Shown: positions 48,228 through 60,652, counted from the first letter of the stretch. The stretch: DNA of 64,000 nucleotides from Succinatimonas sp. UBA6849 (GCA_002449335.1 DKDL01000050.1:1-64000); one strand, 5' to 3'. A program made the numbers and translations. Notes: generated from the letters alone by a model not told the origin.

Positions 48228-49952
48228 TTATCTATTTGCCAATAGAAATACTGCGCTCTCACCTTTTGCTAAGGAAATCTCATTACCATTATGAGCTACC
48301 GCTCCCTTATGAGTTTCCAGCAAAAGAGTGCAATTCTGTACTGATGAATCGTATGCATCAGAGCATCTTAATTCTTTGTCTGAAAGATTAGTCATCACTA
48401 AGATTGCCTTATTATCAGTTTGAATCTTATAGATGGCTGTCAAATCAGGTGATAGCAATCCTACAAAATCACCATCTGTAAAGATCTTCTGATAGTTCTC
48501 ATCACGTCTTAGTGCAATTAACTTTTTGTAGTAGCTCAAAGTTGAGTTCTCATCATGAATTTGAGATTCAACATTCAACTCATCTTTGTATGAATAAGTC
48601 TTAAGCCAAGGTTTTACAGTAGAGAAACCAGCATACTCACTGTTATCCCATGGCATTGGACAACGGGCGTTGTCTCTGGTTTCATGACTGCATAAAGCTA
48701 AAGCTCGGTCTTTTTCTAAACCGTCCTTTAAACAGGTCTTATACATGTCGATGGTTGCTAAATCGTCAATCTCATCGATAGAGTTAAAAGTAGGATTTTT
48801 AAGACCTAACTCCTGTCCCTGATAAATAAATGGAATACCACGAAGCATCATTAAGAAGGTACCAAAAGCCTTAGCTCCATGCTCGTTTTCCCACTCTTTG
48901 GGAATGTAGTAGCTAATACCACGGGGTTCGTCATGGTTCTCCATAACAGGAGCTAAAAAACCTACATTATTAGCAGCTGCCTGTGACTTGAAGGTTGCAT
49001 CGCGGAACATAGTGAAAGTTACTGGACGTCTTTGATATACCTTAACGCTCTTTTCTACTAATTCACGAGGCTTGAAATCAAAGATGGTTCCAAAACAGCC
49101 TTTATCACCGATAAAGTTTGGATAAAGAGCAGTATCTACACCAAAAGCCTCACCTACTGAGAACTTGTCATGCAGTGCTACAGTCTTTTCATTCATTTCA
49201 TTTAAGAAATGACCGATCTTGCCTGAGAGCTTGTGTGACATGGTGGCACTTGAGGCCATACCATCATCAGAATCAGCAGGAAGACCTGGGAAAGACAAAT
49301 CCTTTTCAATATTCATAATGGCATCAACTCTAAAGCCATCAATGCCACGCGCAAACCAGCGGTTCATCATGGCAAAGATCTCTTCACGGACCTTTGGGTT
49401 GTACCAGTTAAGATCAGGTTGTTCTTTGGCAAAGTAGTGCAGGTAGTAGGTATTATCCTCATTAGGAACCTTCTCCCATACAGATCCTCCAAAGTAAGAA
49501 CGAAGATTATCTGGAGGAGTACCGTCAGCTTTGCCCTGTCTGAAATAGAAATAGTCTCTATAAGATGAATTCTTATCAGCTAGAGCCTTTTTAAACCAGA
49601 TATGCTCAGAAGAGCAGTGATTTACCACAAGATCCATGATAATGGAGATGCCTAAGGCTTTTGCCTTTTTTACTAATTCATCAAAATCAGCATCAGTACC
49701 AAAGACAGGATCGATATGCTCATAGTCAGCGATGTCATAGCCCTGATCAACTAAAGGTGAGACATACATAGGTGAAATCCATACAATCTCAACCCCTAAA
49801 TCATGCAGATAAGGTAGTTTTGAGATAATACCCTGAATATCACCAATGCCATCGCCATTGCTATCTTTAAATGATTTTGGATAAATCTGGTAGGCAATTT
49901 TGCCATGCCACCATTTCTTTTCAATTGTAGTTTTTTGCATTTTATTCACCAT
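48228..49952 (-). CDS. GH13 alpha-glucosidase (oligo-1,6-glucosidase / DexB / TreC type)
   Basis: The 574-residue enzyme has the subfamily 31-type start WWHGKIAYQIYPKSFKDSNGDGIGD (catalytic region I: DLVVNH; II: GIDGFRVDA with the nucleophile Asp; III: VGEAFGVDT with the acid Glu; IV: VMENHDEPR with the third Asp). There is no signal peptide, so it works in the cytoplasm on imported oligosaccharides. Val next to the nucleophile motif (FRVDA) is usual for oligo-1,6-glucosidases. The ATG at 49952 follows GGGGA. No sugar transporter is adjacent. The choice among isomaltose, dextran and trehalose-6-phosphate as substrate cannot be made from sequence alone. Confidence 0.85.
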   Translation of the reverse strand: MVNKMQKTTIEKKWWHGKIAYQIYPKSFKDSNGDGIGDIQGIISKLPYLHDLGVEIVWISPMYVSPLVDQGYDIADYEHIDPVFGTDADFDELVKKAKALGISIIMDLVVNHCSSEHIWFKKALADKNSSYRDYFYFRQGKADGTPPDNLRSYFGGSVWEKVPNEDNTYYLHYFAKEQPDLNWYNPKVREEIFAMMNRWFARGIDGFRVDAIMNIEKDLSFPGLPADSDDGMASSATMSHKLSGKIGHFLNEMNEKTVALHDKFSVGEAFGVDTALYPNFIGDKGCFGTIFDFKPRELVEKSVKVYQRRPVTFTMFRDATFKSQAAANNVGFLAPVMENHDEPRGISYYIPKEWENEHGAKAFGTFLMMLRGIPFIYQGQELGLKNPTFNSIDEIDDLATIDMYKTCLKDGLEKDRALALCSHETRDNARCPMPWDNSEYAGFSTVKPWLKTYSYKDELNVESQIHDENSTLSYYKKLIALRRDENYQKIFTDGDFVGLLSPDLTAIYKIQTDNKAILVMTNLSDKELRCSDAYDSSVQNCTLLLETHKGAVAHNGNEISLAKGESAVFLLANR

Positions 49953-50097
49953 ATCATTTCCCCAAATGATGTTCTAATTATATGAATAAAACACTAATTA
50001 AAATTTATCAAAATTAACCAATTTTTACACAATATTAAACCTGTTAAAATAAATTATTGCATTTATTGTTGTTTTTATAACACAAAATACGTTAGCT

Positions 50098-50111
50098 TTG
50101 ATGTATATCAA
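50098..50111. promoter_or_regulatory. Perfect FNR-type box TTGAT-N4-ATCAA
   Basis: TTGAT-GTAT-ATCAA matches the FNR consensus at all ten defined positions. It lies about 150 bases before the alpha-glucosidase start and about 350 before the OpgB-like gene. FNR controls genes by oxygen in related bacteria. Confidence 0.6.
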
Positions 50112-50157
50112 GTTTTACACAATTGAAAAATTAAAAATAAAGCTGAATATCATTAAA

Positions 50158-50186
50158 TAAAAAGTTTCTACAATCTGAAACTTTTA
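50158..50186. terminator. Hairpin in the glucosidase upstream region
   Basis: Arms TAAAAAGTTTC and GAAACTTTTA with an eight-base loop. It is weak and AT-rich; it may be a terminator of an unannotated transcript or a regulatory structure. Confidence 0.35.
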
Positions 50187-50355
50187 GAGGGCTGATACAG
50201 GCTGAATAAAGATTGCATTTATAAGACAGCTTCTTTACAAGACTTCAAAGACAATTACATACAGTAAAGATAATTCTGTCTAATAATGGCGCTTTCATGC
50301 GTGTTTTCGTATGAAATTAGTTGTGAATTTTGGTATGCTTAGCACTTAAAAATCG

Positions 50356-50367
50356 TGATTTTGATCA
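50356..50367. promoter_or_regulatory. FNR/CRP-like inverted repeat before the OpgB-like gene
   Basis: TGAT-TTTG-ATCA is an inverted repeat that matches the inner positions of the FNR and CRP consensus, about 100 bases before the start at 50463. The outer bases do not match, so the call is tentative. Confidence 0.3.
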
Positions 50368-50462
50368 TGTTTATGCTAGAATCACTAGCTTTCAAAATTA
50401 TGTCTCTGCTCTTTAGTTCATAGAGAATTTTTCTAAGTTTATTTTTAGCGCAGGAATGCAAA

Positions 50463-52523
50463 ATGAAGCTATTTTGCCCGATTTCAAACAGCAATAAAGA
50501 AAATTTAAAAGACGCATTTAATCTCATCTTTACAGGCATGATCTTTATGCTTGCTATCATGACCTTAGCTCGCCTTATCATGCTCTTTCAGTTTGCGCTT
50601 AATCCTTTTACTGAAATTTCCTTTAAAGAACAGCTAGGCTTTTTCATCCTCTCTTTAAGATTTGACTTAAAGATCGTAACTATTGCCTATTTACTGCCTT
50701 TATTACTCACAATTTGCTGTTTTTCATTCAATTTCTTTAAATATATTAAGAAATTCATGCAAATTTACAGTCATTTTGTAATTTTTGTAATTTTTATCTT
50801 TGCAGTAATTAACTATTTCTACTTTAAGACCTATGAAAAGTGCATTGATACTTTTATCTTTGCCATCTCAAAAGAAGATCCTCTGGCTGTTTTAAAGACT
50901 GTAATTAACGACTATCCTGTCTTTACAGGTTTAATCTGCATCATCATTGCCTGCTTTGTTTATAAGTTTATACACAAAAAACTTTTAAACTATTTAGCTA
51001 GGTTTAATTTTGTACCATCATTTAAACTAACCTTATCTTTATTCTTTTTAGTGCTTGTTTTAGCCTTTGCTGGATTCATTCGTGGTTCTTTTGGTACTTT
51101 CCCATTAAGACAGCTAAATGCACAGATTTGTGATAAGCCTGCTGTAAACAACAATATTCCAAACGGTATTATCGCTTTTTACTGGGCATACAAGTGGAAC
51201 CAGATCTCTGCAAAGTTACCGACAGTTACTACAGATGAGATTGTAGCCACCTATAAGAAACTAGGCTTTAAGGTAGATAAAAATGATTTTGAAGATCTCT
51301 TTAGACCTTTAAAGAAGACTACCCGTAAAAATGAATTCTTAGAAGAGCACAGACCTGATATCGTCTTTAATGTAATGGAGAGTATGAGTACTCACCTTCT
51401 GACCTATGACGATAAGGATACACGTGATCTTTTAGGTGCTCTGCGTAAGAACATCAAAGAAGACATGTTCTTTACAAACTTTGTCTCAGAAGGTGATGGT
51501 ACCTCTGACAGCTTAACTAGATTATTTGTCTCAGTACCTGATTTAAATCTTTCTACCTCAGCACATTCAGCAAAGCCTTATATCTGCAATATTGTAGATT
51601 TATTTAAAAAGGCTGGATATGAGACCATCTTTGTCACAGCCTCAACCTCATCCTGGAGAAATTATGACAATTTCTTAAGAGAGTTAGGTTTTGACAGAGT
51701 TGTAGAGAGAAGTAATGTTTTAAAAGACTTCCCTAATGCTACCGCCAGCGCCTGGGGTATTGATGATGAATACCTCTTTAAAGAGACCTATAAGATCTTA
51801 AAGGAGGAGCACAAAAAGCCTCGTTTTGTCATGACTTTATCCATCACCAATCATCCTCCATTCAGATTACCTAAGGATGTTGAGATCCAAAAGATAAAGT
51901 TAGATGAAAAGACATTAGACAGATTCCCTTATGACAATACCGAAACTATCTTTGCAACCTTCAGATATGCAAATGATGAGCTAGGTAAGTTCATTGATGC
52001 CGTAAAAGATGATGAGACACTAAAAGACAATATCTTTATTGCAGCAACTGGTGACCACAACATGAGAGGCATTGGCTATTCAGACTACCCTGAGGAGTTA
52101 GTCTTTGGTCATGAAGTACCTTTCTACTTATATATGCCAGAAAAGTACATTAGAAATACAGCTGTAAGATATGATCCTAAACGACTTGGTTCTCATAAGG
52201 ACATCATTACAACCTTAGTCTCACATGCTGTATCAGATTACACTTTCTACTCATTTGGCTGTGACATGTTATCTAATGATAAATGTAACTTCCCATATGC
52301 ATACAATCAGTCTGTAGCTATAGGTTATGGTAAAGATTATGCCTGTGCTCTACAGACAGATAACTATGGTGTGTCTTATAAGATAACTGATGCTAAAAGA
52401 CTTTTAGTTTCATCTAAAGCAGATGATGCTAACTGCACTAAGGAAGTAGCCTTAAAGAAACTTGAAGCTCAGCTTTACTATCTGCAGGCTACCATGCCGG
52501 TAAAGCTTGAAAAGAAAGACTAG
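50463..52523 (+). CDS. LTA synthase family / OpgB-like phosphoglycerol transferase
   Basis: The 686-residue protein has five N-terminal membrane helices (about residues 15-215) and a periplasmic alkaline-phosphatase-type domain from about residue 295 with NVMESMSTHLL, the nucleophile region SEGDGTSDSLTRLF, TASTSSWRNYDNFLRELGFDRVVE, the substrate segment TLSITNHPPF, and the metal-binding AATGDHNMRG. In Proteobacteria such enzymes add phosphoglycerol to osmoregulated periplasmic glucans (OpgB) or modify lipids. No opgGH genes are near, so the substrate is unknown. Base composition resembles its neighbours. A terminator follows. Confidence 0.8.
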   Translation: MKLFCPISNSNKENLKDAFNLIFTGMIFMLAIMTLARLIMLFQFALNPFTEISFKEQLGFFILSLRFDLKIVTIAYLLPLLLTICCFSFNFFKYIKKFMQIYSHFVIFVIFIFAVINYFYFKTYEKCIDTFIFAISKEDPLAVLKTVINDYPVFTGLICIIIACFVYKFIHKKLLNYLARFNFVPSFKLTLSLFFLVLVLAFAGFIRGSFGTFPLRQLNAQICDKPAVNNNIPNGIIAFYWAYKWNQISAKLPTVTTDEIVATYKKLGFKVDKNDFEDLFRPLKKTTRKNEFLEEHRPDIVFNVMESMSTHLLTYDDKDTRDLLGALRKNIKEDMFFTNFVSEGDGTSDSLTRLFVSVPDLNLSTSAHSAKPYICNIVDLFKKAGYETIFVTASTSSWRNYDNFLRELGFDRVVERSNVLKDFPNATASAWGIDDEYLFKETYKILKEEHKKPRFVMTLSITNHPPFRLPKDVEIQKIKLDEKTLDRFPYDNTETIFATFRYANDELGKFIDAVKDDETLKDNIFIAATGDHNMRGIGYSDYPEELVFGHEVPFYLYMPEKYIRNTAVRYDPKRLGSHKDIITTLVSHAVSDYTFYSFGCDMLSNDKCNFPYAYNQSVAIGYGKDYACALQTDNYGVSYKITDAKRLLVSSKADDANCTKEVALKKLEAQLYYLQATMPVKLEKKD

Positions 52524-52577
52524 AGATTATGACGTAAAAATTAAGAACAAGGAAGCAAAATCTTTGCCTCTTAAATA

Positions 52578-52607
52578 CAAAGCCTGACAGGAGTCAGGCT
52601 TTGTTTT
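52578..52607 (+). terminator. Intrinsic terminator between the OpgB-like gene and gmhA
   Basis: Arms CAAAGCCTGAC and GTCAGGCTTTG with an AGGA loop, then TTTT. The sequence AGCCTGAC/GTCAGGCT is shared with the pan operon terminator. Confidence 0.9.
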
Positions 52608-52641
52608 ATAACTTGTCTTATAACTTAGGTAAGTTTTGAGC

Positions 52642-53223
52642 TTATTTTAAAAGCTCTTCGATACCTCTTATCATGATATGAATGATCATGGTATGAACTT
52701 CCTGAATTCTATCAGCGTAGCCTTCATGAGGTACGATAATTGGAAGATCACAAAGATCTTTTAACTTACCACCGTCTTTACCTAAAAGAACAATACTTGT
52801 AAGACCTTTTTCTTTACATACCTTACAAGCTTCAATGATGTTTTTTGAGTTACCTGAGGTAGAAATACCCAAGAAGACATCACCTTTAAAGCCCATACCT
52901 TCTAGGAAGCGTGAAAAGACATAATCAAAGCCATAGTCATTACCCACACAGGTCAAATGGCTAGGATCAGCAATAGCAATAGCAGGATATGAAGGACGGT
53001 TATCTCTGTAACGACCGGTTAACTCCTCAGCAAAGTGCATAGCATCGCACATGCTGCCACCGTTACCTGCTGACATGATCTTGCCACCCTGCTTAATAGA
53101 ATCGGCCATAATGGAGATAGCCTTTTCGATTACCTCTTTAGTATCAGGTTTTGCAATAAAATCACTTAAGACCTTCAAAGACTGATTTAAGTCGTCTAGA
53201 ACATTAAAGGTTAATTTAGACAT
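52642..53223 (-). CDS. gmhA: Sedoheptulose 7-phosphate isomerase GmhA
   Basis: The 193-residue SIS-domain enzyme has [20 protein letters not shown], the conserved [11 protein letters not shown] segment and [10 protein letters not shown]. It begins ADP-heptose synthesis for the LPS inner core, showing that this organism makes a heptose-containing LPS. Length equals E. coli GmhA (192). It follows dnaQ by 23 bases on the same strand. Confidence 0.95.
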   Translation of the reverse strand: MSKLTFNVLDDLNQSLKVLSDFIAKPDTKEVIEKAISIMADSIKQGGKIMSAGNGGSMCDAMHFAEELTGRYRDNRPSYPAIAIADPSHLTCVGNDYGFDYVFSRFLEGMGFKGDVFLGISTSGNSKNIIEACKVCKEKGLTSIVLLGKDGGKLKDLCDLPIIVPHEGYADRIQEVHTMIIHIMIRGIEELLK

Positions 53224-53246
53224 ATCTATTCTACCTACTCTTTATC

Positions 53247-54176
53247 CTACTTCTTTTTTACTCTGCCCATTACACGATCTTCCCACTCCATGTAGGCTTC
53301 ATGATCTTTTTGCATATATTCTTTTAATAAGGCTTGCTGCTCAGGATTTAATAACTTCTGGATCATCTCATCCTTCTGAGCTTTTAATCTTGCTTTATAA
53401 TCAGACTTTTTCTCTTCTTCGCCTTTTTCAAGGAAAACCATATCATAATCAGATGACCAGTTAGAACCTGCCATCTTAGGTTTACCCTCTTCGCATTTTA
53501 AAGGACGAGACTGAGATAAAGATATCATTTTATCGATATGAACAGCTAGTCTGTCAGGCTCTACCTGCATTAAAGGCAGTTTTGCTCCTTCAGGTCTTTT
53601 CCATCTGGCACTACCATGAGCACTGACCTCAGAGAACTCAAGATCACGCTGACCTCCTGTCATAGCCAGATAAACTTCAGCTAAGATCTGAGCATCTAAC
53701 AAAGCTCCGTGGACAGTACGAGCAGATCTGTCAACATCGAAAAGATTACATAAGTTATCAAGGTTAACCTGATGTCCTGGGCACAGCTGCATTGCTAAAG
53801 CCACAGTATCGACAACAGTTGCCATATCAGTGGTAGTTTCACTAAGTCCTAACAACTGCCATTCTTTATCCATAAAGCCTACGTCGAACTTAGCGTTATG
53901 GATCAGAAGTTCTGAACCTCTAATAAAATCGATTAACTGATTGGCAACCTCAGCAAACTTAGGTTTATCTGCCAAAAACTCATTTGAAATGCCATGAACC
54001 TGAAATGCTTCTTCATCAACTGGTCTTTCAGGATTTACGTATAACTGAAGTGTTCTGCCAGTTAACTTTCTATCAATGATTTCTACACAACCTACTTCGA
54101 TAATTCTGTGCTCGCCAGGAGTACCATCATCTGATTTACCGGTGGTTTCTGTATCCAGTGCTACTTGTCTTTTCAA
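53247..54176 (-). CDS. dnaQ: DNA polymerase III epsilon subunit, proofreading exonuclease
   Basis: The 3'-5' exonuclease motifs are all present: ExoI ALDTETTG (residues 7-14), ExoII LIHNAKFDVGF, and ExoIII with HGALLDAQILAEVY (DEDDh type). At 309 residues it is about 65 longer than the E. coli protein; the extra part is a charged helical C-terminus beyond the alpha-binding tail. It is divergent from rnhA, the conserved gamma arrangement. Confidence 0.94.
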   Translation of the reverse strand: MKRQVALDTETTGKSDDGTPGEHRIIEVGCVEIIDRKLTGRTLQLYVNPERPVDEEAFQVHGISNEFLADKPKFAEVANQLIDFIRGSELLIHNAKFDVGFMDKEWQLLGLSETTTDMATVVDTVALAMQLCPGHQVNLDNLCNLFDVDRSARTVHGALLDAQILAEVYLAMTGGQRDLEFSEVSAHGSARWKRPEGAKLPLMQVEPDRLAVHIDKMISLSQSRPLKCEEGKPKMAGSNWSSDYDMVFLEKGEEEKKSDYKARLKAQKDEMIQKLLNPEQQALLKEYMQKDHEAYMEWEDRVMGRVKKK

Positions 54177-54672
54177 GCTAAAATCTCCGAAAACAATGCA
54201 TTTATTTTAGCTTAAATCAGCTTAAGTTTTTACCCTAAATGAGCACATATTTAGATATTGCAAATTGAAACTAAGTCTTTACTAAGTCAACGCTAAGTTT
54301 TGTAGCGTACCGTTTTAGTGACACTTAACAGAGGATAAAAGCTAAAAGAAGTAGCGTCGTTTTACATGCTTTGTCTTACATGCTTTTTACATACATAGTT
54401 AAAAAAAATGCATTTTTAACTTTCTGTTTTAAAGCAAGATTAATTCAAGGTTAAGTAAGATGAAGCTAAATTCACAAGATTAATGGCAATTTTCAGAAAA
54501 ACGTATTAATAATTAGATTAATAAGTATTTGTAAAAGGCTGTTTTTAAGATTTTCTTGTTGATTTATAAGTAAAATTATTTTAGCTAATTATCTGTTATA
54601 ATGTCAGTAGTGTTTCTTTACACTGCATTTTTGTTTTTTTCGGAAGGTTAGCTTCTTCCATCGAAATTTTTA
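54177..54672. other. dnaQ-rnhA divergent region with an extended -10 box
   Basis: No gene is seen. A TG-T-TATAAT extended -10 at 54594-54602 lies 70 bases before rnhA and is the likely promoter. The transcript leader holds a GGAAG/CTTCC hairpin just before the start region. An AT-rich hairpin (GTTAAAAA / TTTTTAAC, 54398-54420) has no gene in front of it. Confidence 0.5.
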
Positions 54673-55140
54673 ATGACTATGAAAGAAGTTCTAATCTATA
54701 CCGATGGTTCCTGTCTAGGTAACCCCGGACCTGGTGGTTATGGTGTTATTCTAAGTTATAAGGGACATATAAGAGAACTTGCCCAAGGTTTCATCCGTAC
54801 GACTAACAATCGTATGGAACTCATGGCAGTAATTGTAGGGCTTTCATCTCTTAAAGAGCCATGTCATGTCACCATTACTACTGACAGTCAGTATGTAAAA
54901 AACGGTATGACCTCATGGCTTGAAGGCTGGAAACGCCGTAACTGGATTTCTAGCACAAAGGCGCCTGTGAAAAACAAGGATCTCTGGCAAAGACTCGATA
55001 AGGAATGTTCTAGACATCAGATCACCTTTAAATGGGTGAAAGGACATGCTGGACATGCTGAAAACGAGCGTTGCGATGAACTTGCAAGAACGGCCGCTTT
55101 AGGAGATAACAAAATCCTCGATGAAGGTTTTTGCTCCTAA
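54673..55140 (+). CDS. rnhA: Ribonuclease HI
   Basis: The 155-residue enzyme has the catalytic Asp-Glu-Asp-Asp set: [35 protein letters not shown] and NERCDELA. It degrades the RNA of RNA-DNA hybrids. Length equals E. coli RNase HI. No strong SD precedes the first ATG; the second ATG two codons later is also possible. mltD follows. Confidence 0.96.
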   Translation: MTMKEVLIYTDGSCLGNPGPGGYGVILSYKGHIRELAQGFIRTTNNRMELMAVIVGLSSLKEPCHVTITTDSQYVKNGMTSWLEGWKRRNWISSTKAPVKNKDLWQRLDKECSRHQITFKWVKGHAGHAENERCDELARTAALGDNKILDEGFCS

Positions 55141-55219
55141 TTATCGTAAGTAACAATATGGATGAAAATGGTACAGACGAACAATTCTTTGTACCTCAGT
55201 ATTCAAGAAGTTAGGTAGG

Positions 55220-56221
55220 ATGATTAGAAAAACTTTATATCTTTGCGTTGGTGTAGTTGCGGCTGCACTGATGTCAATCAATGCGTGCTCATCGAATGTT
55301 CAGGCAAATACTAATGAGACTGAATTAGAGCGTATCGCTCACGAAAGAGAGCTTGAGGCTGAAAGAGAGCAGAAATCTGTTTGGGAAACAGATTTAGCTG
55401 ATGAGTCTAGATTTACCTTAAATCTTAAGTTAAATGCTCAGGAAAAGGCCTTAGCACGCAAATTTGCACGTACTATTACACATAATCTGCAGAGAAATGA
55501 TGTATATGTACATTATCTTTTAACTAAATTCAAAGAGCACGATGTTCCACTTGAGTTAGCAGCTATTCCTCTATTAGAGAGTGGCTTAAATGCTAAAGTA
55601 CATCATGGTGGCGCACACGGTGCTTGGCAGTATGTTCGTGCAACCGGTAAATCATTAGGTTTACACAAGACACAGAACTACGACGGTATTTATGATTTCT
55701 TTGCTTCAACTGATGCTGGTATCAAGTATCTGCAAAGATTATATAGAGATTTAGGCGACTGGGAATTAGTAGCAGTAGCTTACAATCAGGGTGAATATGG
55801 CGTTAAGAAGGCTTTACAGAGAGCAGCCAGTGCTGGTGTAAAGAACCCTAATGCTGAGAACATCCGTTTATCTCGTTCTACTAAAGCATACTTGATGAGA
55901 TTTAAAGCTTATTCAGATGTTTTAAAGAACCCTGAGTTATACGGTGTAAAACTCCCTAAGATTAAGAACCGTCCTGCTTTTAGAAGAGTAGAGATTGCCG
56001 GCAGATTAAACAGCTTAAATGAAGCTGCAAGATTATCAGGCGCTAGAATTGAAGTTATCAGAAAACTAAATTCTGGTTATACAGGAGATAAGATCGATGA
56101 CAGTCATGGCTTATATATGCCAGTTGAACATGCTGAGGTCTTAGAAAAGGCAATTTCTGATAAGGATTCTGTAGCATCTAACACTAAGGTTACAGATTCA
56201 ACTTTAGTTGTGATCAAATAA
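55220..56221 (+). CDS. mltD: Membrane-bound lytic murein transglycosylase D-like lipoprotein
   Basis: The 333-residue product has a lipoprotein signal with INAC lipobox (Cys about residue 23), a helical linker, and a lysozyme-like SLT domain: catalytic Glu in AIPLLESGLNAKV, HGAWQYVRATGKSLGL and VAVAYNQGEYGV. It cleaves peptidoglycan strands to 1,6-anhydro products. E. coli MltD (452 aa) carries C-terminal LysM repeats; here only one weak LysM-like segment (EAARLSGARIEVIRKLN) follows. Location after rnhA agrees with the conserved mltD-gloB-rnhA-dnaQ area. Confidence 0.88.
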   Translation: MIRKTLYLCVGVVAAALMSINACSSNVQANTNETELERIAHERELEAEREQKSVWETDLADESRFTLNLKLNAQEKALARKFARTITHNLQRNDVYVHYLLTKFKEHDVPLELAAIPLLESGLNAKVHHGGAHGAWQYVRATGKSLGLHKTQNYDGIYDFFASTDAGIKYLQRLYRDLGDWELVAVAYNQGEYGVKKALQRAASAGVKNPNAENIRLSRSTKAYLMRFKAYSDVLKNPELYGVKLPKIKNRPAFRRVEIAGRLNSLNEAARLSGARIEVIRKLNSGYTGDKIDDSHGLYMPVEHAEVLEKAISDKDSVASNTKVTDSTLVVIK

Positions 56222-56302
56222 CTGAGATCTAAAAACAAGTCTTGTTTGATAAACAACTATAGAATAACTCCTGTATTTCTAACATAATACACCTCCTATG
56301 GA

Positions 56303-56324
56303 CTGCAGAGCGAAAGCTCTGCAG
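56303..56324. terminator. Perfect hairpin with GAAA loop between mltD and ligA
   Basis: CTGCAGAGC and GCTCTGCAG are separated by GAAA, a stable GNRA tetraloop. It lies between convergent genes but has no T-run on either strand, so it may be a factor-dependent terminator or RNA-end stabiliser. Confidence 0.5.
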
Positions 56325-56418
56325 AACCACTTTCAATCAATACCAAGTCAAATCTTAAAACCAGAAACTTTTATGTTTCAAAAGTTAGATTAAGAAATAA
56401 CCTGATACCTATTTAAAG

Positions 56419-59300
<2,882 letters not shown>

Positions 59301-59660
59301 TTGATGCTCCTGTAAACTTATCTTACTTATAACTTCTTGTGAACGATTTTGTATAGTCTAAAAAAATATAGTCTTCAAAAAACTCTCTTATTTTAAACTA
59401 AATGTATTCTTTTTTCTTTGTTTTATCGCACGATTGACGCGATTTAGACTCACCTGTGTAAGACTGAATTTAAGTTTCGAAAAAAGAAGCTCAAATCCTA
59501 GTTTATAAACTAGGATAAGTTTGCATAAATTAAGGACAAGAGCAGTGTTTTTTAAAAGGAGCTAAAACTATTTGTGCAAATTGTGCTATTTTGCGGTGAA
59601 CTCTAGCCTTTGCTTTAAGTCAAAATGGTATGATTAAAAAAAGAGTTTAGGATCATAGCT
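59301..59660. other. zipA-cysZ divergent region
   Basis: No gene is present. The only notable structure is the 22-base palindrome at 59495-59516. The remainder is AT-rich and should hold the promoters for zipA-ligA and cysZ. Confidence 0.5.
59495..59516. promoter_or_regulatory. Perfect 22-base palindrome upstream of cysZ
   Basis: Half-sites ATCCTAGTTTA and TAAACTAGGAT form an uninterrupted perfect palindrome about 145 bases before the cysZ start. The core CTAGTTTA recurs in the inverted-repeat array after cysZ, so the two may bind the same protein. Confidence 0.6.
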
Positions 59661-60437
59661 ATGAACGAGAATTTACAAACTAACTTAAGACCACCTCATG
59701 AAATTACCTTTTCAGAGGCCATTACCTATATTTTTACAGGTTTAAAGCTAGCTTTAAGTAAAGAGTGCAGACTCTATATCATCATACCTCTTATAGTAAA
59801 TGTGCTCTTTATGTCCACCTGCTCATATCTGCTTTTTACTAATATTAAATCTTTAATCTTTTCTTTATTTGAAGGCTTGCCTGACTTTTTATCTTTTATA
59901 GCTTATGTGCTCTCATACCTGCTAGGACTTATGATCATCTTTGTCTGTGGTTACTTTTTCTCCACAGTAGCTACTATTATCGCATCTCCTTTTTATGGAC
60001 TGTTAGCTGACAAAGTCGAAGCTTTAATTAACGGCACTCATGGCGATGATATGGGGATTATAGATCTTTTAAAAGATATCCCAAGAATTCTAAAAAGAGA
60101 GTTAAAAAAGCAGTTATTCTTTTTACCTTTAGCTCTAATCTGCCTTGTGATCTCAATTATTCCGGTGATAAATGTAATCTCACCTGTGGCTTGGTTCCTT
60201 CTTACAGCCTGGATGGGTGCATTACAGTACACTGACTATGCTTATGACAATCATAAGATCTCTTTTACACTTATGATGAATGATTTAAAGAACCATACTA
60301 TTCCTACATTTACAATTGGTGCTACAGTAGCTTTCTTATTGGGTATTCCTGTTTTAAACATCCTGATACCACCTGCTGCAGTTTGTGCCGGCACTAAGTA
60401 CTATGTAGAGATGCAAAAGATTAACTCATTGAAATAA
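59661..60437 (+). CDS. cysZ: Sulfate transporter CysZ / EI24-type membrane protein
   Basis: The 258-residue membrane protein has four clear hydrophobic segments (about residues 40-62, 75-110, 155-190 and 220-245) and the family motifs ISAFTYIFTGLKLAL-like start, VATIIASPFYGLLADKVE and MGALQYTDYAYDNH. In E. coli it takes up sulfate and lies in zipA-cysZ-cysK-ptsH-ptsI-crr. Here cysK and ptsH are absent between cysZ and ptsI. Confidence 0.88.
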   Translation: MNENLQTNLRPPHEITFSEAITYIFTGLKLALSKECRLYIIIPLIVNVLFMSTCSYLLFTNIKSLIFSLFEGLPDFLSFIAYVLSYLLGLMIIFVCGYFFSTVATIIASPFYGLLADKVEALINGTHGDDMGIIDLLKDIPRILKRELKKQLFFLPLALICLVISIIPVINVISPVAWFLLTAWMGALQYTDYAYDNHKISFTLMMNDLKNHTIPTFTIGATVAFLLGIPVLNILIPPAAVCAGTKYYVEMQKINSLK

Positions 60438-60484
60438 AAGTAGATTAAGAGATAAACATCATAGTTATTAACTATTTATAACAG

Positions 60485-60582
60485 CTAGTTTATAACTAAA
60501 ACTCATAAACTAGAGTTAATAAAATGTTAGGAACTAGGTTAAATGACACCTAGTTATAAACTAGTTAGAAAACTAGTTTATA
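60485..60582. repeat. Array of CTAGTTTAT inverted repeats between cysZ and ptsI
   Basis: Three successive inverted repeats lie in 98 bases. IR1 pairs CTAGTTTAT (60485-60493) with ATAAACTAG (60505-60513). IR2 pairs AACTAGGT (60532-60539) with ACCTAGTT (60548-60555). IR3 pairs TATAAACTAGTT (60555-60566) with AACTAGTTTATA (60571-60582). Further single sites (GACTAG, AAACTAG) follow up to 60625. They may be operators for a shared regulator or RNA hairpins. The stretch occupies the place of cysK and ptsH. Confidence 0.7.
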
Positions 60583-60652
60583 AACAAATTTCATAGACTA
60601 GATATTCATAACTGTTAGAAACTAGTTTTTCGCAATAAAGAAAGAGGTTTTT

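Larger units (their letters stand above)
49953..50462. other. Divergent intergenic region between the glucosidase and the OpgB-like gene
   Basis: It is very AT-rich and contains no gene. It holds a perfect FNR-type palindrome (50098-50111), a hairpin (50158-50186) and a second FNR/CRP-like site (50356-50367), described separately. Confidence 0.6.

Noticed and set aside
54398..54420. Intrinsic terminator in the dnaQ-rnhA region
   Set aside because: The stem is A/T only and lies upstream of both divergent genes, so there is no transcript for it to end.
60485..60625. CRISPR-like repeat array
   Set aside because: The units are short inverted repeats of varying length without constant spacers or cas genes.
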